Part shown: positions 35,834-48,300 of the stretch, one piece after another | Layout of the letters: every line of letters begins with the position of its first letter | Numbering within the stretch: position 1 is the stretch's first letter | Assembly (NCBI GenBank): GCA_020205615.1 | Contig: CM035160.1 | Span: forward strand, 120,688,556 to 120,752,555 | Length of the DNA stretch: 64,000 bases | Origin: Panax quinquefolius | Taxonomy: Eukaryota > Streptophyta > Magnoliopsida > Apiales > Araliaceae | Direction: 5' to 3' | Translations under genes and position numbers: made by a program | Notes under the pieces: model-generated | Seen by the model: only the letters and a program-made list of their open reading frames with translations | What the model was told of the DNA's origin: nothing | Databases searched by the model: none

Positions 35834-36043
35834 TTAGTAATTTGACCCCACTGAAATGCATACAAAAGAAGCTCCTTCTTGATTTTCACAAGCCACGATC
35901 ATCAACTTTTTTGCTTCATAAATCACAAATGGTGGAGGTACCGAAAACGGGGAGAAAGTCTTGAAATCGATATCTGGTGCAACTTCTAGAGTTCTTGCAC
36001 TCTGTGGACGACTGGACGGTTGGATGGTAGACTCCATAATCAA
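35834..36043 (-). CDS. Possible exon of unknown gene
   Basis: A 69-codon minus-strand frame with good coding appearance: MESTIQPSSRPQSARTLEVA early, then FKTFSPFSVPPPFVIYEAKK. I do not recognise a family. It lies between a broken gypsy end and a solo LTR, and the (TA)n repeat is about 30 bp downstream. It might be a captured exon, as seen further right, or chance. Confidence 0.25.
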   Translation of the reverse strand: MIMESTIQPSSRPQSARTLEVAPDIDFKTFSPFSVPPPFVIYEAKKLMIVACENQEGASFVCISVGSNY

Positions 36044-36192
36044 ATTGGTAAAACTTCATAATCTTTATCTTGTTTTTTGTTGGAATTTAATAGATTAGTT
36101 ATTTCACTTTATGGATTTTGCTTGTTGCTATTTCTCAGTTGGGTTGGATGTGATTTTATGTTTTAGATAGAGTTTTGGTTTTGGGTAGTGGC

Positions 36193-37668
36193 TGTTGATG
36201 AGTAGGTTTTTAACCTATGATTTATCTTCATTTAGCTTGTTATATTGTTAGTTTTTTAAATATTTCATGTTTCTTTTGATGGGTTTTTGTTTTTGTTTTA
36301 GGATATGAAGTGAGCACATCAAGATGCTAGCATTGGAAGAAAATTCTAGAAAAATTTATACATCTCAGAAGATCAAGGCCGCGCGTTGTGGCGTGAGCAT
36401 CTACTAATCAATGCGGGCATGGCCGCGCTTATCTTAGAGTTAAACCCACGGGGCGCATCGCAGTCGAAATCGAGTCGGTTGACTTTTAATTGCTCAAAGC
36501 TAAGTGGTGTTGGGAGATACAACTTCTTTATGTAATATGCTTATATTAGGAGTTGGCAAGGAGGTTATTTCATGTATTTGGGATTCTATGACTAAAGACA
36601 TGTTGGGTTTGATTAGGAGTTTTATTTCCATTAGAATTCCTATGTGATGAGTTGGAGATGGATTAGAATTGGTGGTGTTGGAGCTGAAGTGAATTAATTT
36701 ATGCTAAGTGTTGGATATTGTGAACACACAGTTAGAGAGCGATAATTGAAAGAAAGAGCTTGGACTAACGAAGAAGGGAAGTGATTTCACGAAGATTACA
36801 GATTTGAAGGGCGAGAAGGGTGGTGTATTACTATTCTCCTCTAATTTCAATTTGTGTAATCAGGATGATAATTTCTTTTATTTATTCAGTATTTAATTCA
36901 TTAGTTATGAACTAAATTCTTTATTAGGCTTATAATGGATCTTTGAGTGGAACAATGATTATGTAACTTTGATTTTCAGTTTAATAAGCTATTTCTCAGT
37001 TTATCTATATTGATTTATGCTTGAATTTATGAATTGCTTGATCACCAATTTTATGTGGACTTGTATGAATTCGAGAGATGAAATACGAGTCTAGACTTAG
37101 TCAATTTAGCATACGTTCTTGAATTCTGTGAATGAATGGAATCTTGATGAATGTTAGGGTAGAGATATGCTTAACATCGCATGTAATCAAATAGAGAACT
37201 TGATCTTAAACCTTCTTTGATTGCAATTCACATAGAGATATAGTGAGTTAGTTAATTAAGGTGTTTAACTTATTTATATCTAAATTATGGATTTGAGTTA
37301 ATATGGTGTTAGTGCATCGAGAGGTGGCTCGTGTTCTTGATTAATAAACTGGGATAATGAATTAAACTGGAATAAAGGTTAATAATCAGAGTGATGCTTA
37401 GGGTGAAGTTGTAAGCCTAATTCTCCAATACTTGTTTGAAATTTCAGTTTTTAGGGTTTGTTGATTATTTGGTAATTTTAATATTATTAATACTTTTAGT
37501 TACCAACTTGAAATTGAATAGTTTAATAAAATTAGGATTAATAGGAAGCTGGTAATTGTGAGAGTTAAATTCTTAATAATTCCTCGTGGAAACGATACTC
37601 TACTTTCACTTTATTATTTGTTGACCACGTATACTTGCGTGTTGTGCGTAATTAGATTTTACCCAACA
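36193..37668 (+). mobile_element. Solo LTR of a gypsy-like element
   Basis: Starts TGTTGATGAGTAGG and ends TTACCCAACA (37668, or 37671 if the following ACA is counted). Near the end is TCCTCGTGGAAACGATACTC, similar to late-LTR segments of Athila/Tat-like elements. No internal domain flanks it. The target duplication is unclear, so ends are approximate. Confidence 0.6.
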
Positions 37669-38280
37669 ACAGTGATTGTTTGATTTGTTTCGTTATCAAA
37701 TCTATAAGTTAGAACTTGGAAATAGGAAAGAGTTGGGGAATTAAAAAGCGCAAAAATAGAAAAAGAATTCTTATTGAATACATAATACTAGTAAAATATA
37801 AGTAGTATACTTTTTAAAGAATAATTATCAATAATTTTATGGTTGGAATTGGGAGATGGGAGAGAAAATATGAGTAAATGAAATATGAAACTTTATTCAC
37901 TTTAATAATATAGTTGATAATTTTTTGAAGTATTGATTGGGAAAGAGTTTGTTTTTAGAAACAATTTGCCACCAAGAATAAAATGCATTGCAACTACTTA
38001 AAGAAATGTAGTTGGTGTGTATATGTATTTAAGTCTTTATATTCCATGAAATGAAAACCCGAGAAAGATTATCTAAATAAAAAATTCAGTAGTCACTACT
38101 TTGTTTTCTGTAGTTGGTGTGTATATGTATTTGAGTCTTTATTTAAGTTATTTTTTTGTTACTATAACTATTAATTTTGATTTATTATTTGATACTCTAA
38201 TAATTGATCATATTGTCAATAATTTTTGGCTTCGCCACTACATGGAATTGCCTTCAATAGTAGTCTGATGGAAAAATTTA
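37669..38280. other. AT-rich stretch without a recognised gene
   Basis: It contains two copies of GTAGTTGGTGTGTATATGTATTT (about 38009 and 38110) but no coding or RNA signal that I can support. Confidence 0.5.
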
Positions 38281-38287
38281 TGAAGGA

Positions 38288-38370
38288 ATATGGAATATCC
38301 TTTCCACACCTTATTATGCTCAAGCCAACGGACAACTTGAGATAACTAGATTAAAAATAATCAATGAAAC
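38288..38370 (+). pseudogene. Short gypsy integrase fragment
   Basis: Reads ILSTPYYAQANGQLEITRLK, matching the integrase core segment around the catalytic Glu (YYAQANGQ-E) typical of Athila/Tat/Ogre-type elements. It is cut at 38370 by a minus-strand LTR and preceded by unrelated sequence. Confidence 0.65.
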
Positions 38371-39308
38371 TATGACGCCCCCAAAATAGGTATACACAAC
38401 CCATTCTGAGTCACCAAATACATGGTACAGAATTCAAAAAAAAACTTAATTTATACAACTGTGAAATGTCGTGCAGAATACGACAAAACATAAGTTGATA
38501 GTTTTAACACGAATATTATCTCGTAGACAATATCCAAACTCAAATGGAGTCCTCATTACAATTATTATCACACTATTTTATAAAATAGTGAGGACTACTA
38601 CAGCCACCATCTCGGACCGTCACTCCATTCCCCGACTAGTCCCGGCTATGTTCTCATTTCCTGGAGAGAACAATGAAAGCAAAGGGTGAGCTCAACTAGC
38701 CCAGTAAAGAATATTATGACTAAGATAATGCATAATAAATTATTGTTAGCCTTCAACAGTATAAAACTGATAGAATATAATAGATAACAAGTTTAACTAT
38801 AGCGGAACAAGCAATCCATTAGAAGAGTCAAGTAAGATCTACTATCTTCTATGATTTAAAAGTTCATCATCAATATTTTATCGCTGTAACACAACTCAAT
38901 AAATTATCCACATCATCGAATTATCCATGCACTACAGGCGAAGGATATTCGTTAGTATCACATCCACGAATTTTCTATGCACTACGGGCCAAGGATATTC
39001 GTTATTATCACCAATGGTCATGATCATGACAACAATTGTCCATCAATGCACTACAGGCCAATAAGTACTTTTACTATATCATTTGTAACATTACAGGTCA
39101 TGATTATACCGATACATAATTCCTGGTCTTAATCATACCAATCAACAGTTCATCTATGCACTACGGGCCAGAGATGACTTTCATCACAATATAAGCATGA
39201 GGATGATGACAATGATATAAGCATCAATCAAACGAAATCAAGGATAAATTTTAAAGATTTTTAATTTATCTAGAGTTTTAAAAATGTCGAAATTGTCAAC
39301 ATTATAAC
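38371..39308 (-). repeat. 3' part of a gypsy-1/2-family LTR, minus strand
   Basis: Reverse complement matches the last ~940 bp of the gypsy-1 LTR: GGGGGCGTCA terminus, the ATAGTGAGGACTACTA/TAGTAGTCCTCACTAT block, and four GGCCCGTAGTGCAT-type units (about 38930-39170). The 5' part is missing; it meets another LTR start at 39311. Confidence 0.85.
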
Positions 39309-39310
39309 TG

Positions 39311-41195
39311 TAAGAACCCGAATTTTCAGAAAATATTAAAATAAGAATTTAGTAGATAAAATTCTTAAAGCATGAGATGGGTTCGAACAAGAATATATAA
39401 CTGTGTTACGAGGTATGTGGTAATATTGTGTTACATAGGGTAATATGAGCTATGTAATAAGTGATGTTGTGTTTAATAAATATATATCATTATTATATAT
39501 TTGCTATACATTGTAGAGATGAATTGGTAAGAAGATGGATAAGATTTATGTATCGACATTAAATAATTTATAGAATTATTGTTTCATAGTAAGTTGGTGA
39601 CATTAAATATCTTTGATAATTGCCAATTTCTTGAGTATATATACGAGTAAGTAGCAAGTCTAAGGCAGTGGAACCGTACATTTAATGGTGGATGTATAGG
39701 AGTTGGGCTAAACAATTCCTTCATATAGCGAAGGTATATACGAATTAGTGACCGATCTAACTCACTGTGAAAACAATGTAGACGAGATGAAAAACTAATT
39801 TGTTGGTTGTTTGTGGGAAACCACTCAATGTACTATATTGAATACTATTAAAGACTCGATGTGTGCGAGGTTTAGACTTGTATATATGTACATTGTTGAC
39901 GAGAGAAGAAAATCGATATATCTTTAGATAAATATTGGTTAGAGATTTATTGATTAATATTGAGATATGGTTAAATGTATAGATTAAAGAAATTGTATTG
40001 AGACAATCTATAGAAAGGAAAGAGAAATAATTATAGTATATTTCTAATAAAGGATATTAAAATAAATTCTAGCATTCGATTATTTTAATAAAAGGGGAAT
40101 ATTATTTTGATATTACCTTATATAGCTTTATTAGGTAATGTGTGTGATTAAGTAATATGGTAAATATATTAAAACATATTTGTTATATAAGTTGATGGAA
40201 ACAATTTATCATAATAGGAAGTAAACTTATTTTTTATATATAGTGTATGTATAATGTGTCGGGTATTTTAAGTATTTTAATAATACATAGATATTATATT
40301 AAGAATAATATCTTGAGAAAATGATTAAATCGTTTTATTATGATTAGTTCTTATATTTAGAGAAAACATGATAAAATTATCTTATGTTATGTTATGGTGA
40401 AATACATAATTTTGATTATAGTAATGTATTTCCAAGAGGGTTAAAGCTATAAAAGAAAACTAAGTTATTTTAATTTACTAAATACCTTGAGTTATTATAT
40501 TACCGTGAATGTTATAAAGAATATTTAAATATCTCCATTCACGATATATTTATATATGTGAACCTTGTGATATAATAGTTCGATGTAAATTGAACACGTT
40601 ATAAATAGAAATGTGGTGGGAAATGAATAAGTAATGAAAATGAGAATAAGCTTAATGTAAGCTTGTGAGATATGCCTAGTGTGGGAAAGTGGTGGAATAA
40701 GCATTCATTAAATAATTCAATGAATGAATAATTGAAGGAATTAAATTGTATGTGCAATGATTTTATATTATATAGTAGCTACATCTATATGATATGAAAT
40801 AAAGTGGGACACTTCAATGGTAACTATATAATATAGGAAGTATTTGAATACATATGTATAAATACTAGTATGTTAGCACTATGTACAAGTTAGATAATAA
40901 AATGTAACATGGTGCAATGGACCACTTCCATGACCATATTATAAGATGTAAACTTCAGAATAATATTATTTTGTGAGATTATATTATTATAAGCTTGTGA
41001 GCTATTAATTACTAAGTTAACATAATTATGTCTTGTGTGGCATAACTAGTGAAGTTAAATCAAAGAGAAAATTTATAGGAAGTATTAAAAGAAAATAAAT
41101 GGTGAGTGGATAAATAATTAATATTAATTATCATCCTAATAATTGAGTGTATTTGAGATAATAAAATTTTATGGAAAAAGATGGATTGAGAATAT
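39311..41195 (+). repeat. LTR fragment beginning TGTAAGAACCCG
   Basis: Starts TGTAAGAACCCGAATTTTCAG, an LTR-like terminus related to the TGTAACG families, and has a TATA box (GTTATAAATAGAAATG, about 40597). It has no ORF of note. It runs up to the CACTA terminus at 41199. The other end is not seen. Confidence 0.55.
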
Positions 41196-41198
41196 CCA

Positions 41199-42026
41199 CA
41201 CTACAAAAAAATGGGGCTTCAGCAACAACCGATTTTCGTTGCTAAAGGTGCCAAATTTCGTTGCTAAAGGTTTTTGGCAACGACTTTATTGTCGTTGTGT
41301 CTTTCGTTGCGCAATGAGCGTTGCTAATTGTTTCGCAATAAACGTATTTTTTTCGTTGCCAAAAGTAATACATTTTGCAAAGAAATTTGGCTTTCGTACA
41401 GATACATTGATCATTTAGCAACAAAATGTATTGTTGCAGAATAATTAAAATTTTGTTACTAAAAACCCCATTTCGTTGCAAAAGCCTGCTAATTGGCAAC
41501 GAAATGAACTCTTTTTTTACAACGACCATGCATTTTCGCTTAATTGATTACCATTTTGCAACGACATTTTTCGTTCTGCGAGAAATTATGAAAATTATTG
41601 CCTAAACCTGCTTTTGTTACGGAATGTAAACTTTTTAGCAACGACTTTCGTTGCTGATTATATTATTTGGCAACGACATTATGCTGAATCAGCAACGAAA
41701 AATGTTTGTTGCTGGTTATTTTTCTCTAGCAACGAAAGTTGTCGATTAGCAACGACATTATATGTTGTCGTTTCTTTATATGTGCAACGAAAGTTGATAT
41801 GATTTGCAACGATAAAAAATGTTGCCTTTTATTTTAGTATTAGCAACAATATCCTCTTCGTTGTTATTAAGTTAATTTTTCGTTGCCAAATATTATATTT
41901 TTAATGCCATTAGCAACGAAAATTTGTTGCTAAATGTATAAAAAATTGTTGTTATTTTATAACTTGTTCAATACTTTGGTAACGAATTATATTATTGCCA
42001 AATTAAAATTTGACATTCTTTTTGTG
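41199..42026. mobile_element. CACTA (En/Spm)-type element with GCAACGA subterminal array
   Basis: Left terminus CACTACAAAAAAATG. The next ~800 bp hold more than 25 copies of CGTTGC or GCAACG in both orientations, within TTTCGTTGCTAAA-like units, the subterminal pattern to which CACTA transposases bind. A degenerate inverted terminus CATTCTTTTTGTG lies at 42014-42026. No transposase is present. I could not match a 3-bp target duplication, so the right end may instead lie elsewhere. Confidence 0.7.
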
Positions 42027-42455
42027 TACCTGGCTAGCTCAATGTCCCCATAGCAAATAATGGCAAAAATATAAAAAACTAAAATATTATTAACTTAATA
42101 AAATCATCCACTACATAATCATTCATTATCTTTACAATTAACCATCTAAAGCTACCACAGTTCTTCAATCAAAGTATATATCTACATATATAGAGAGAGT
42201 ACACTTCATAATTTCGTCCCTTGTCTCCGTAAACGTAGTACGGAAATTTGATACCCAATATTGTAAGGGTGTCAGTAGAGAAGCGCCTTCCGCATATTTA
42301 AAAATAATAGCAAGTCAGGAAAATAAAGACCTATGGGTTATTGGGCCATTAAGCTACCACTGAGCCATCTCAAACATTTTTCAGTATCAAATTTGATTAT
42401 AAGTTGTACTAACATAAACAATAAACAAAGATAGGAAATGAAAATCTATCCTTAC
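42027..42455. other. No gene recognised
   Basis: I searched the minus strand for the next exon of the phosphatase (a GHNHGLDW-type segment) and did not see it. Confidence 0.45.
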
Positions 42456-42624
42456 CTTGACAGAAAGTCTTTCCTCGAGAATTTTCATGATGCCCATTTC
42501 AGCTTCTTGAGCATCAACAGTCTCCCTGAATATTGAGCCCACACAATGCTTGTGTACACTAAACCTTGGAGCCACCTTCTTGTAGGCTTTACTTGGTATA
42601 TGCCAAAATATTATCTCTGCCACC
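42456..42624 (-). pseudogene. Purple acid phosphatase (PAP16-like) late exon
   Basis: Read on the minus strand from an AG acceptor (42625) to a GT donor (42455): [19 protein letters not shown], then [20 protein letters not shown]. This matches the metallophosphatase core after the catalytic GNHD motif, with a metal-binding His region (WHIPSKAY). The family hydrolyses phosphate esters at a dinuclear metal centre; PAP16 types are often annotated as probably inactive. The matching upstream exon lies at 63147-63343. The exons between and after are absent, so this is a fragment although its frame is open. Confidence 0.8.
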
Positions 42625-42676
42625 CTAATCATTGATGTAATATTTAGTTGAAAGTAGTATGCACACAAGCCAATCA

Positions 42677-44521
42677 TGTTTGATGATAAAGCATATACTT
42701 TGTAACAATCTTATTCATTTATTAATAAAAAGTATTAATTTATTAAAGGCTTTTTAATTATCTACATGATCTTTGTTTTATAATATGTGATAAACCCATA
42801 GTTTTAAGCAATGCTTTTAGAATAATGATGATGATCATTCTAATGAGATCTAAATTCTTTGAAAGCTTAAAACTAAAATAGTTCTCAATCATTGGATTAC
42901 TAAATTGGGGATTAGTGAATCCGGATAGATTGGTACATACGTTGCTTGCTCATTGGATGAGGATGATTGATCTCATGATCATTTGTGTGGAGACACTAAA
43001 GCAAGTATGTAGGTGCTTATTAGAGAATAAGTTCATCGAACGTGGCTCGCTAAGGAATACCTAATGGAGTTTTATTTGCTGTCGATAGGAATTCTGTAGT
43101 GATAGTAGTACAAGTGATCCTTGGACTTGAGATCATCATAGTATCTTGTGTATGATGAGTTATACTTTGACTTATTTCTTAAGACCCTTAGGGTATATCA
43201 AAGGGTATGCTTGGGTATAATAAGTTATACATGGAGATAATGTATGATCAATAAAGAATCTACCACTTCTAATAAAAGAAGAGAAATGTCCTATGTGATT
43301 CGATAAATGACAACCCAAAGAGTCCTTGGCCATAAGGCGTAATGAAATTAGAAAGGAGTTTCTAATTTGCATTATTTGAGTTGTGCATTTAAGAGTCGAA
43401 ATACATATAATTAAATAAAATAAGACTTGACAATTCCATGCCTTATATTTAATTGGGACATTGTATGGTGGAAGGATTGAATTGTACGGTAACTATTTAC
43501 TCAAAGGTTCTTTAATGATTAATGTTGAAATCTATATTATCTGGAAAGTCGTTGATCGCTAGGGAGGCTTATCCCTATTGTAGAATAAATATTATTTAAA
43601 TAAATTAATTGTTTAATTTATTTATTTAAATAAGATTAGAATTGTTTCTAATTGATTTATTCACAACCTGGTTTAATACGAGAACCTAAAGGGTCACACC
43701 ATAAAAGGAAGAATAATTATTTAAGAAGTTAATAGCATAATCGTAATAATATGTTAAGTATATTTAATTTAATCTATGGTGATAGAATAGATTAAATAGC
43801 TTAATATTTATTATTTAATATTTTAGAAATATTAAATATAAATTAATAAGAGGAGTCTTATTAATATTATTACAATTATTATTATTTTAATTTCTAAAAG
43901 AGTTTAGAAATTAATTTAATATAAGTACTCTCATTTATTCCTAATTGGATTAGGAAGGAAAATTAGTTAAAAGAGTTTAATTAATTATCCCTAATAAGAT
44001 TAGGGGAGCTTAATTAATTAAAAGAATTTAATTAATTAATTAAAACCCAATTCCTTAATTGTTAAGGTGGGTTGCCCACATCTATAAATAAGAGGAGTCT
44101 TATTATGGGTGGTATGGGTTGTTGACTTTAACAAAGTACGTAATAATTCCAAGTTATTGGGAGTATGCCTTTTCTATAGAGATAGAAAACTAGGGTTAGC
44201 CATAACACCCATCTTCTTGAATTTTATTCTTCCTCGGTGGATCACCTCTGAGGCCAAACACATGGGTGGCTAACGCCGATCAAAGGAAGGAACCAAACCC
44301 GGTGGATTCAAGTTGAACGCGAAAAGGATTGGAGGTGAACTTGTACCTGAGGAAGCTCGATCTTCAAGGGTATGATTTTATTCCTTATCTTTTCGTTTAA
44401 TTAATAATTGTGCATAAAGGATGATTCGGGTATATGGTTTGTAAATTTTTAAACTCTGATTTTTACACGCTTCCGTATTTTTATGCAATTTGATTGCTTC
44501 ATGAATATTACAAACCTAACA
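42677..44521 (+). mobile_element. Copia-like solo LTR
   Basis: A TGTTTGATGATAAAGC start and AAACCTAACA end bracket about 1.85 kb without coding sequence. A TATA-like CTATAAATAAGAGG lies at 44082. The late part, with ACGCTTCCGTATTTTTATGC near the end, is of the kind seen in long copia LTRs. No target duplication was matched, and the ends are approximate. It separates phosphatase and transporter fragments. Confidence 0.55.
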
Positions 44522-44566
44522 TTAGTTTCACTACATCATGTAATTATTTCCCATTTACATTTACAC

Positions 44567-44695
44567 TGAAAACCACCGTGGCATTCCCCTATTTCTAGCA
44601 CTGTCTTTGAATTCAAGTGTATTCTCAAGGAACATAGCAACCATCAAGGCAACAGTTGGGGATAATAAGAAGATGGTATTTAGGAAATCATTGAA
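44567..44695 (-). pseudogene. Nucleobase-ascorbate transporter (NAT/NCS2) exon fragment
   Basis: From an AG acceptor (TCTAGCAG) the minus strand reads FNDFLNTIFLLSPTVALMVA followed by MFLENTLEFKDSARNRGMPR. This is the late transmembrane segment and following loop (TVAL-A-FL-NTL, RGMPWW) of plant NAT proteins, which move purines, pyrimidines or related compounds across membranes. Only about 43 codons remain and the adjacent exons are absent. It lies 190 bp from a callose synthase fragment, an arrangement not expected in an intact gene. Confidence 0.8.
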
Positions 44696-44885
44696 CTGCT
44701 AGACAAAAGAAGATGGTTAGTGTGAGTTTAGGTAAAACCACATAATTTATTTGACAGCAAGTCTATTTCATAGGACTATGCATTTATAATCCACAAGTAC
44801 TAGCAAAAATGTGGCACATGTCCTTCTAATATTTATTTGTACCTTCAAGAAAAAAGAAAGCAAATGCCTAGCTAGTTATGCCTAG

Positions 44886-45368
44886 TCATGTAGATGAAAT
44901 TTTGTTTTTTTGTATGTTCAAAAAGTTTACCCATCCAACTTTGGTATGTGAAGGACCATGAAGAGCACCTATCAAGCAAACCTTCCAAAGGAAAATATGC
45001 TCTCTCAATCCCAAAATTGTTGGTCTTCGCTGCCCATGATGAGCTTTAAGAAATTCCTCCAATATATTTCTCATTTTGAAAGCTTCCTCAAAGTAATTAT
45101 CCTGAAAATAAGTAGTTAGTCACTTGATAAAGCCTTTTCTAATAAAGTAGAAAGATGTTACTCACCTGATTCATGTTAATGGTCTGCAGGGCTTCCCCTA
45201 TTAATAATAGGTAGCAGATTACAAGCCACGCTACATCATCGTAACAAGTATTTAACAACTTATTTTCCTTTATAACCTCTCTCAATCTTAACCCCCTCGG
45301 TCTACAACTTTTGATAATAGTTATATTACTTACCTCGTCTAACTTATCCCCACCCTTCACAAGAACAG
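44886..45368 (-). pseudogene. Callose synthase (glucan synthase-like) fragment, downstream block
   Basis: Two exons. 45368-45166 begins LVKGGDKLDE, is degraded in the middle (scattered changes and a frameshift), and ends GEALQTINMNQ with a GT donor. 45101 to about 44886 begins after an AG acceptor with DNYFEEAFKMRNILEEFLKA and HHGQRRPTILGLREHIF, then loses similarity by frameshift. These are hallmark motifs of the GT48 catalytic domain of callose synthases, large plasma-membrane enzymes making beta-1,3-glucan. The first exon continues at 61293, on the other side of a 15.9-kb retrotransposon. Confidence 0.85.
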
Positions 45369-48300
45369 TGTAACGCCCGAGAAAATTTGATTTTTATGAC
45401 AATTAAATTTTTATTTGATTATGTGAATTAAATGAATTTAATTGATTTCTTTGTGAAAAAGCTATGTAAAGGTCTTTCTATGACCTAGAATGTGCTAACG
45501 TGGTTAGTATTCTGGCTACGTGTTAGAAATAATTGTTTGGAATTTCCAAGACGAAAATAATTGTTTTCCAAGAGATTTCCGTAAAAACACTATTCATCCA
45601 TTTCTGTTCGGGGAATTATTTTAAAATTCTGAGAAACGCGTACTGATAGAATATCGTGATAAGATGGAATATCTGATAATATTTCATTTATGGCAAACAC
45701 AGTTTTCGCCTGCGGACTTAAAACCTAAGGGTTGAGTATATTGATTTCCGAGAAGGAAATAATATGCGTAGAAGGAATGGCGTTAGGGTTAATGCGAGTG
45801 TTGTACATTAGGTGATACTATTTAGTATCTATGTATAATACGTTGAGTAAATACGAAGTACAATACAATTATTATACGAGTAGTATACAGAGATAATACG
45901 TGAATTGTACGTATGTGGCACGATTAGTATTATAGAATTAAGTTAAGACTTAATGACTAATTCATTTGAGTTGGATTATTAATTAATCCAATCATTTGAA
46001 TGATCAAGGCCCAATGTTAATTTAGTTAAGCCCAATTCATTAAAACTGAACCGTGGGTCGAATCGGTGGGTCGCCGAATGGGTAAAACCCATGGGGCAAC
46101 CCATAGGATGTCACACAGGGTGGTGGGCCGGCCACCTTGGTGTGGAAGCCAAGCATAAGGCTTGGTCACCAAGTGTTTTACTTGGTGACCACACATGAAT
46201 AGTAAGGAGGTGTTGGTTCTTTGTCAATTATACCATCCATTCTAGTTTTCTATAAATAGAAAGCTAGGTTGATTCATTTGAGAGTTTTTCCAAGACTCAA
46301 CCTTAGATTATTGAGAGAGAAAGAGAGCTATACTTGCAAAACATACAGTTTGGAAGCTTGATCTTAGAGTTTTCCAAGAAAGAAAACCAAGAGTTCTTAA
46401 GGTATAATCCTTACCTTTCATCTCCATCTCTTTTAGATTTTCTTTCATCTTAGAGAATCATAGAATGGGTGGAATATGTCTTGTGTGAGGATTTAAAGAT
46501 GACTTACCATAGATTCAATCTCTATAAGTTATGAGATTATAAGAATCATAAGGTTTAATATAGTTTTGAACCATGAAAACATTGATAGTTGAGATCGATT
46601 GTTGATAAATAATTGAGCTCCATCAATGCGTTAGTATATGCATCTTGTTTGGTTAGGATGTAGATATGAAATTCATGGAGTATTCCATGTGATTTGGTTT
46701 AGAGAACCTTAGTAACGAAGTTATGGCGAATTTTACGGAAATAGACGTTAAACATCGAAAACGTAGAAATTCTGGAATAGTAGTCGAAAGTTGCTGTGAG
46801 ACTTGAAAACGTTGGTTTTCAATGTCAACACGTGAGATAGGGTGATTAAGAGTTGTGGGTTCGAGAATCGTCGGATTCCGCCTTAAAACGAAGAAAACGA
46901 GCATTGAACGCTCATTAACATTTACGAATGTCTATAAAATGAACTTAATAGTGAATTCTGAGTTAACGGATTCGAAAGTGTTGAATTCTTTTATAAACAC
47001 GTAAAGGATGTAATTCCTGACTTGTAGGAATTCGAATGGGTCAATTCGGATGTAAAACGAACAAATTAGGAAGCCGGAGTTTCGTTAGGAAACCAAAACC
47101 TGGTTTGCTAACTCGGTGCATGTGACTTTCGGCCACACGCCAAAAAACCAAAGACAAAGTGGTGGTGCCACAGCGCCAGACTCGGTCGAGTACCCTGCTA
47201 ACTCGCACCGCAACGCCACTAAAATACAAAGGATGCTGCGCCGCAGCGCCAACAGTGGAAAAAAGTTGACCAAGTTAGGTTTTAAACTTCAGTTGTTTCG
47301 AGACCTACCTGAGTTGAGTTATATACTCAATAAATGTACTAATACTAATCCTATATTACCTATACTAAGGTATATGGTATTAAACTTAGGAATGTAATGT
47401 ATGTTAACAAGATATGTACAATGACCAAAGTTGATACCTTATCAACGATGTTTGAGTCCGGTTAATAAACGTCAGTTGAGTGATAAACCGGGACAAAGGG
47501 TAATAAGTCATGTTGACTTTAATAAAGATATTAAGTTAACAAAGACATAGAAGAGAAAGAAGCTTGTAGGAACAATGTGAATGGTTGTTTGATAGCTAAT
47601 TACAGTGTACTATGTGAATATATCATGTAGATTCTGTAAAAAGGTCGTGGTCAATGAGTAAGTTATTTGAAGTCATTTGAATCGAAGCAAGTTTTTCTTA
47701 ACGCTTGTCTAACTTCCATGTTAGCCAAGTTTTATGTGATTCGTTGAACTGAATGGCAAGACTTGTTTTAAAGAAAGGGTCGATGCCAGATTTTAACTCG
47801 GCTAGACCATTCGTAATATATAGATTGATTATTATACACATCATTCTATATAGAAATGTTAACGCTATCCCATGCCAAGTAATTGGTACGGACGTGAAAG
47901 TAAGGTTTGTTTATGAACAAACAAAAGTATTTTTCATCGATTATTCGATGAGCACGCGAGTTTGCCAAAAATATTAAACGTAAATACGTTTAATGAATGA
48001 GTGTTGATCAACATAGAGTACTATAGGCTGATCACCTAGAAGTGCTTGTAAGTTATACGGATGAACGGCCTTAGTGCCGTGGACTCCTTTTCAAGTATGA
48101 AAACTAAAATTTACTGTTCATGGTCTATTGACCGGTTCAGAACTCTTAATCTATTCTATACTTTGGGAATTGATGTTATGAACTATTAGAGTATTATTGA
48201 TTCATAATACTTCATAACTATTGTTCAGTTATGTTGGAATTGTTATATAATTCATGAATGTGGTATTCCTGTTATCCTTGATTAAACTTGCTGAGATGTC

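Noticed and set aside
41143..41529. ORFs on both strands over the CACTA end
   Set aside because: Produced by the repeated GCAACG/CGTTGC array; no transposase motif.
42330..42372. tRNA-like string around TTAAGCTACCACTGAGCC
   Set aside because: No acceptor stem, anticodon arm or T-loop could be built around it.
47041..47397. Overlapping ORFs around 47.1 kb
   Set aside because: GC-richer LTR segment that is diverged in the other LTR copies and does not keep these frames.
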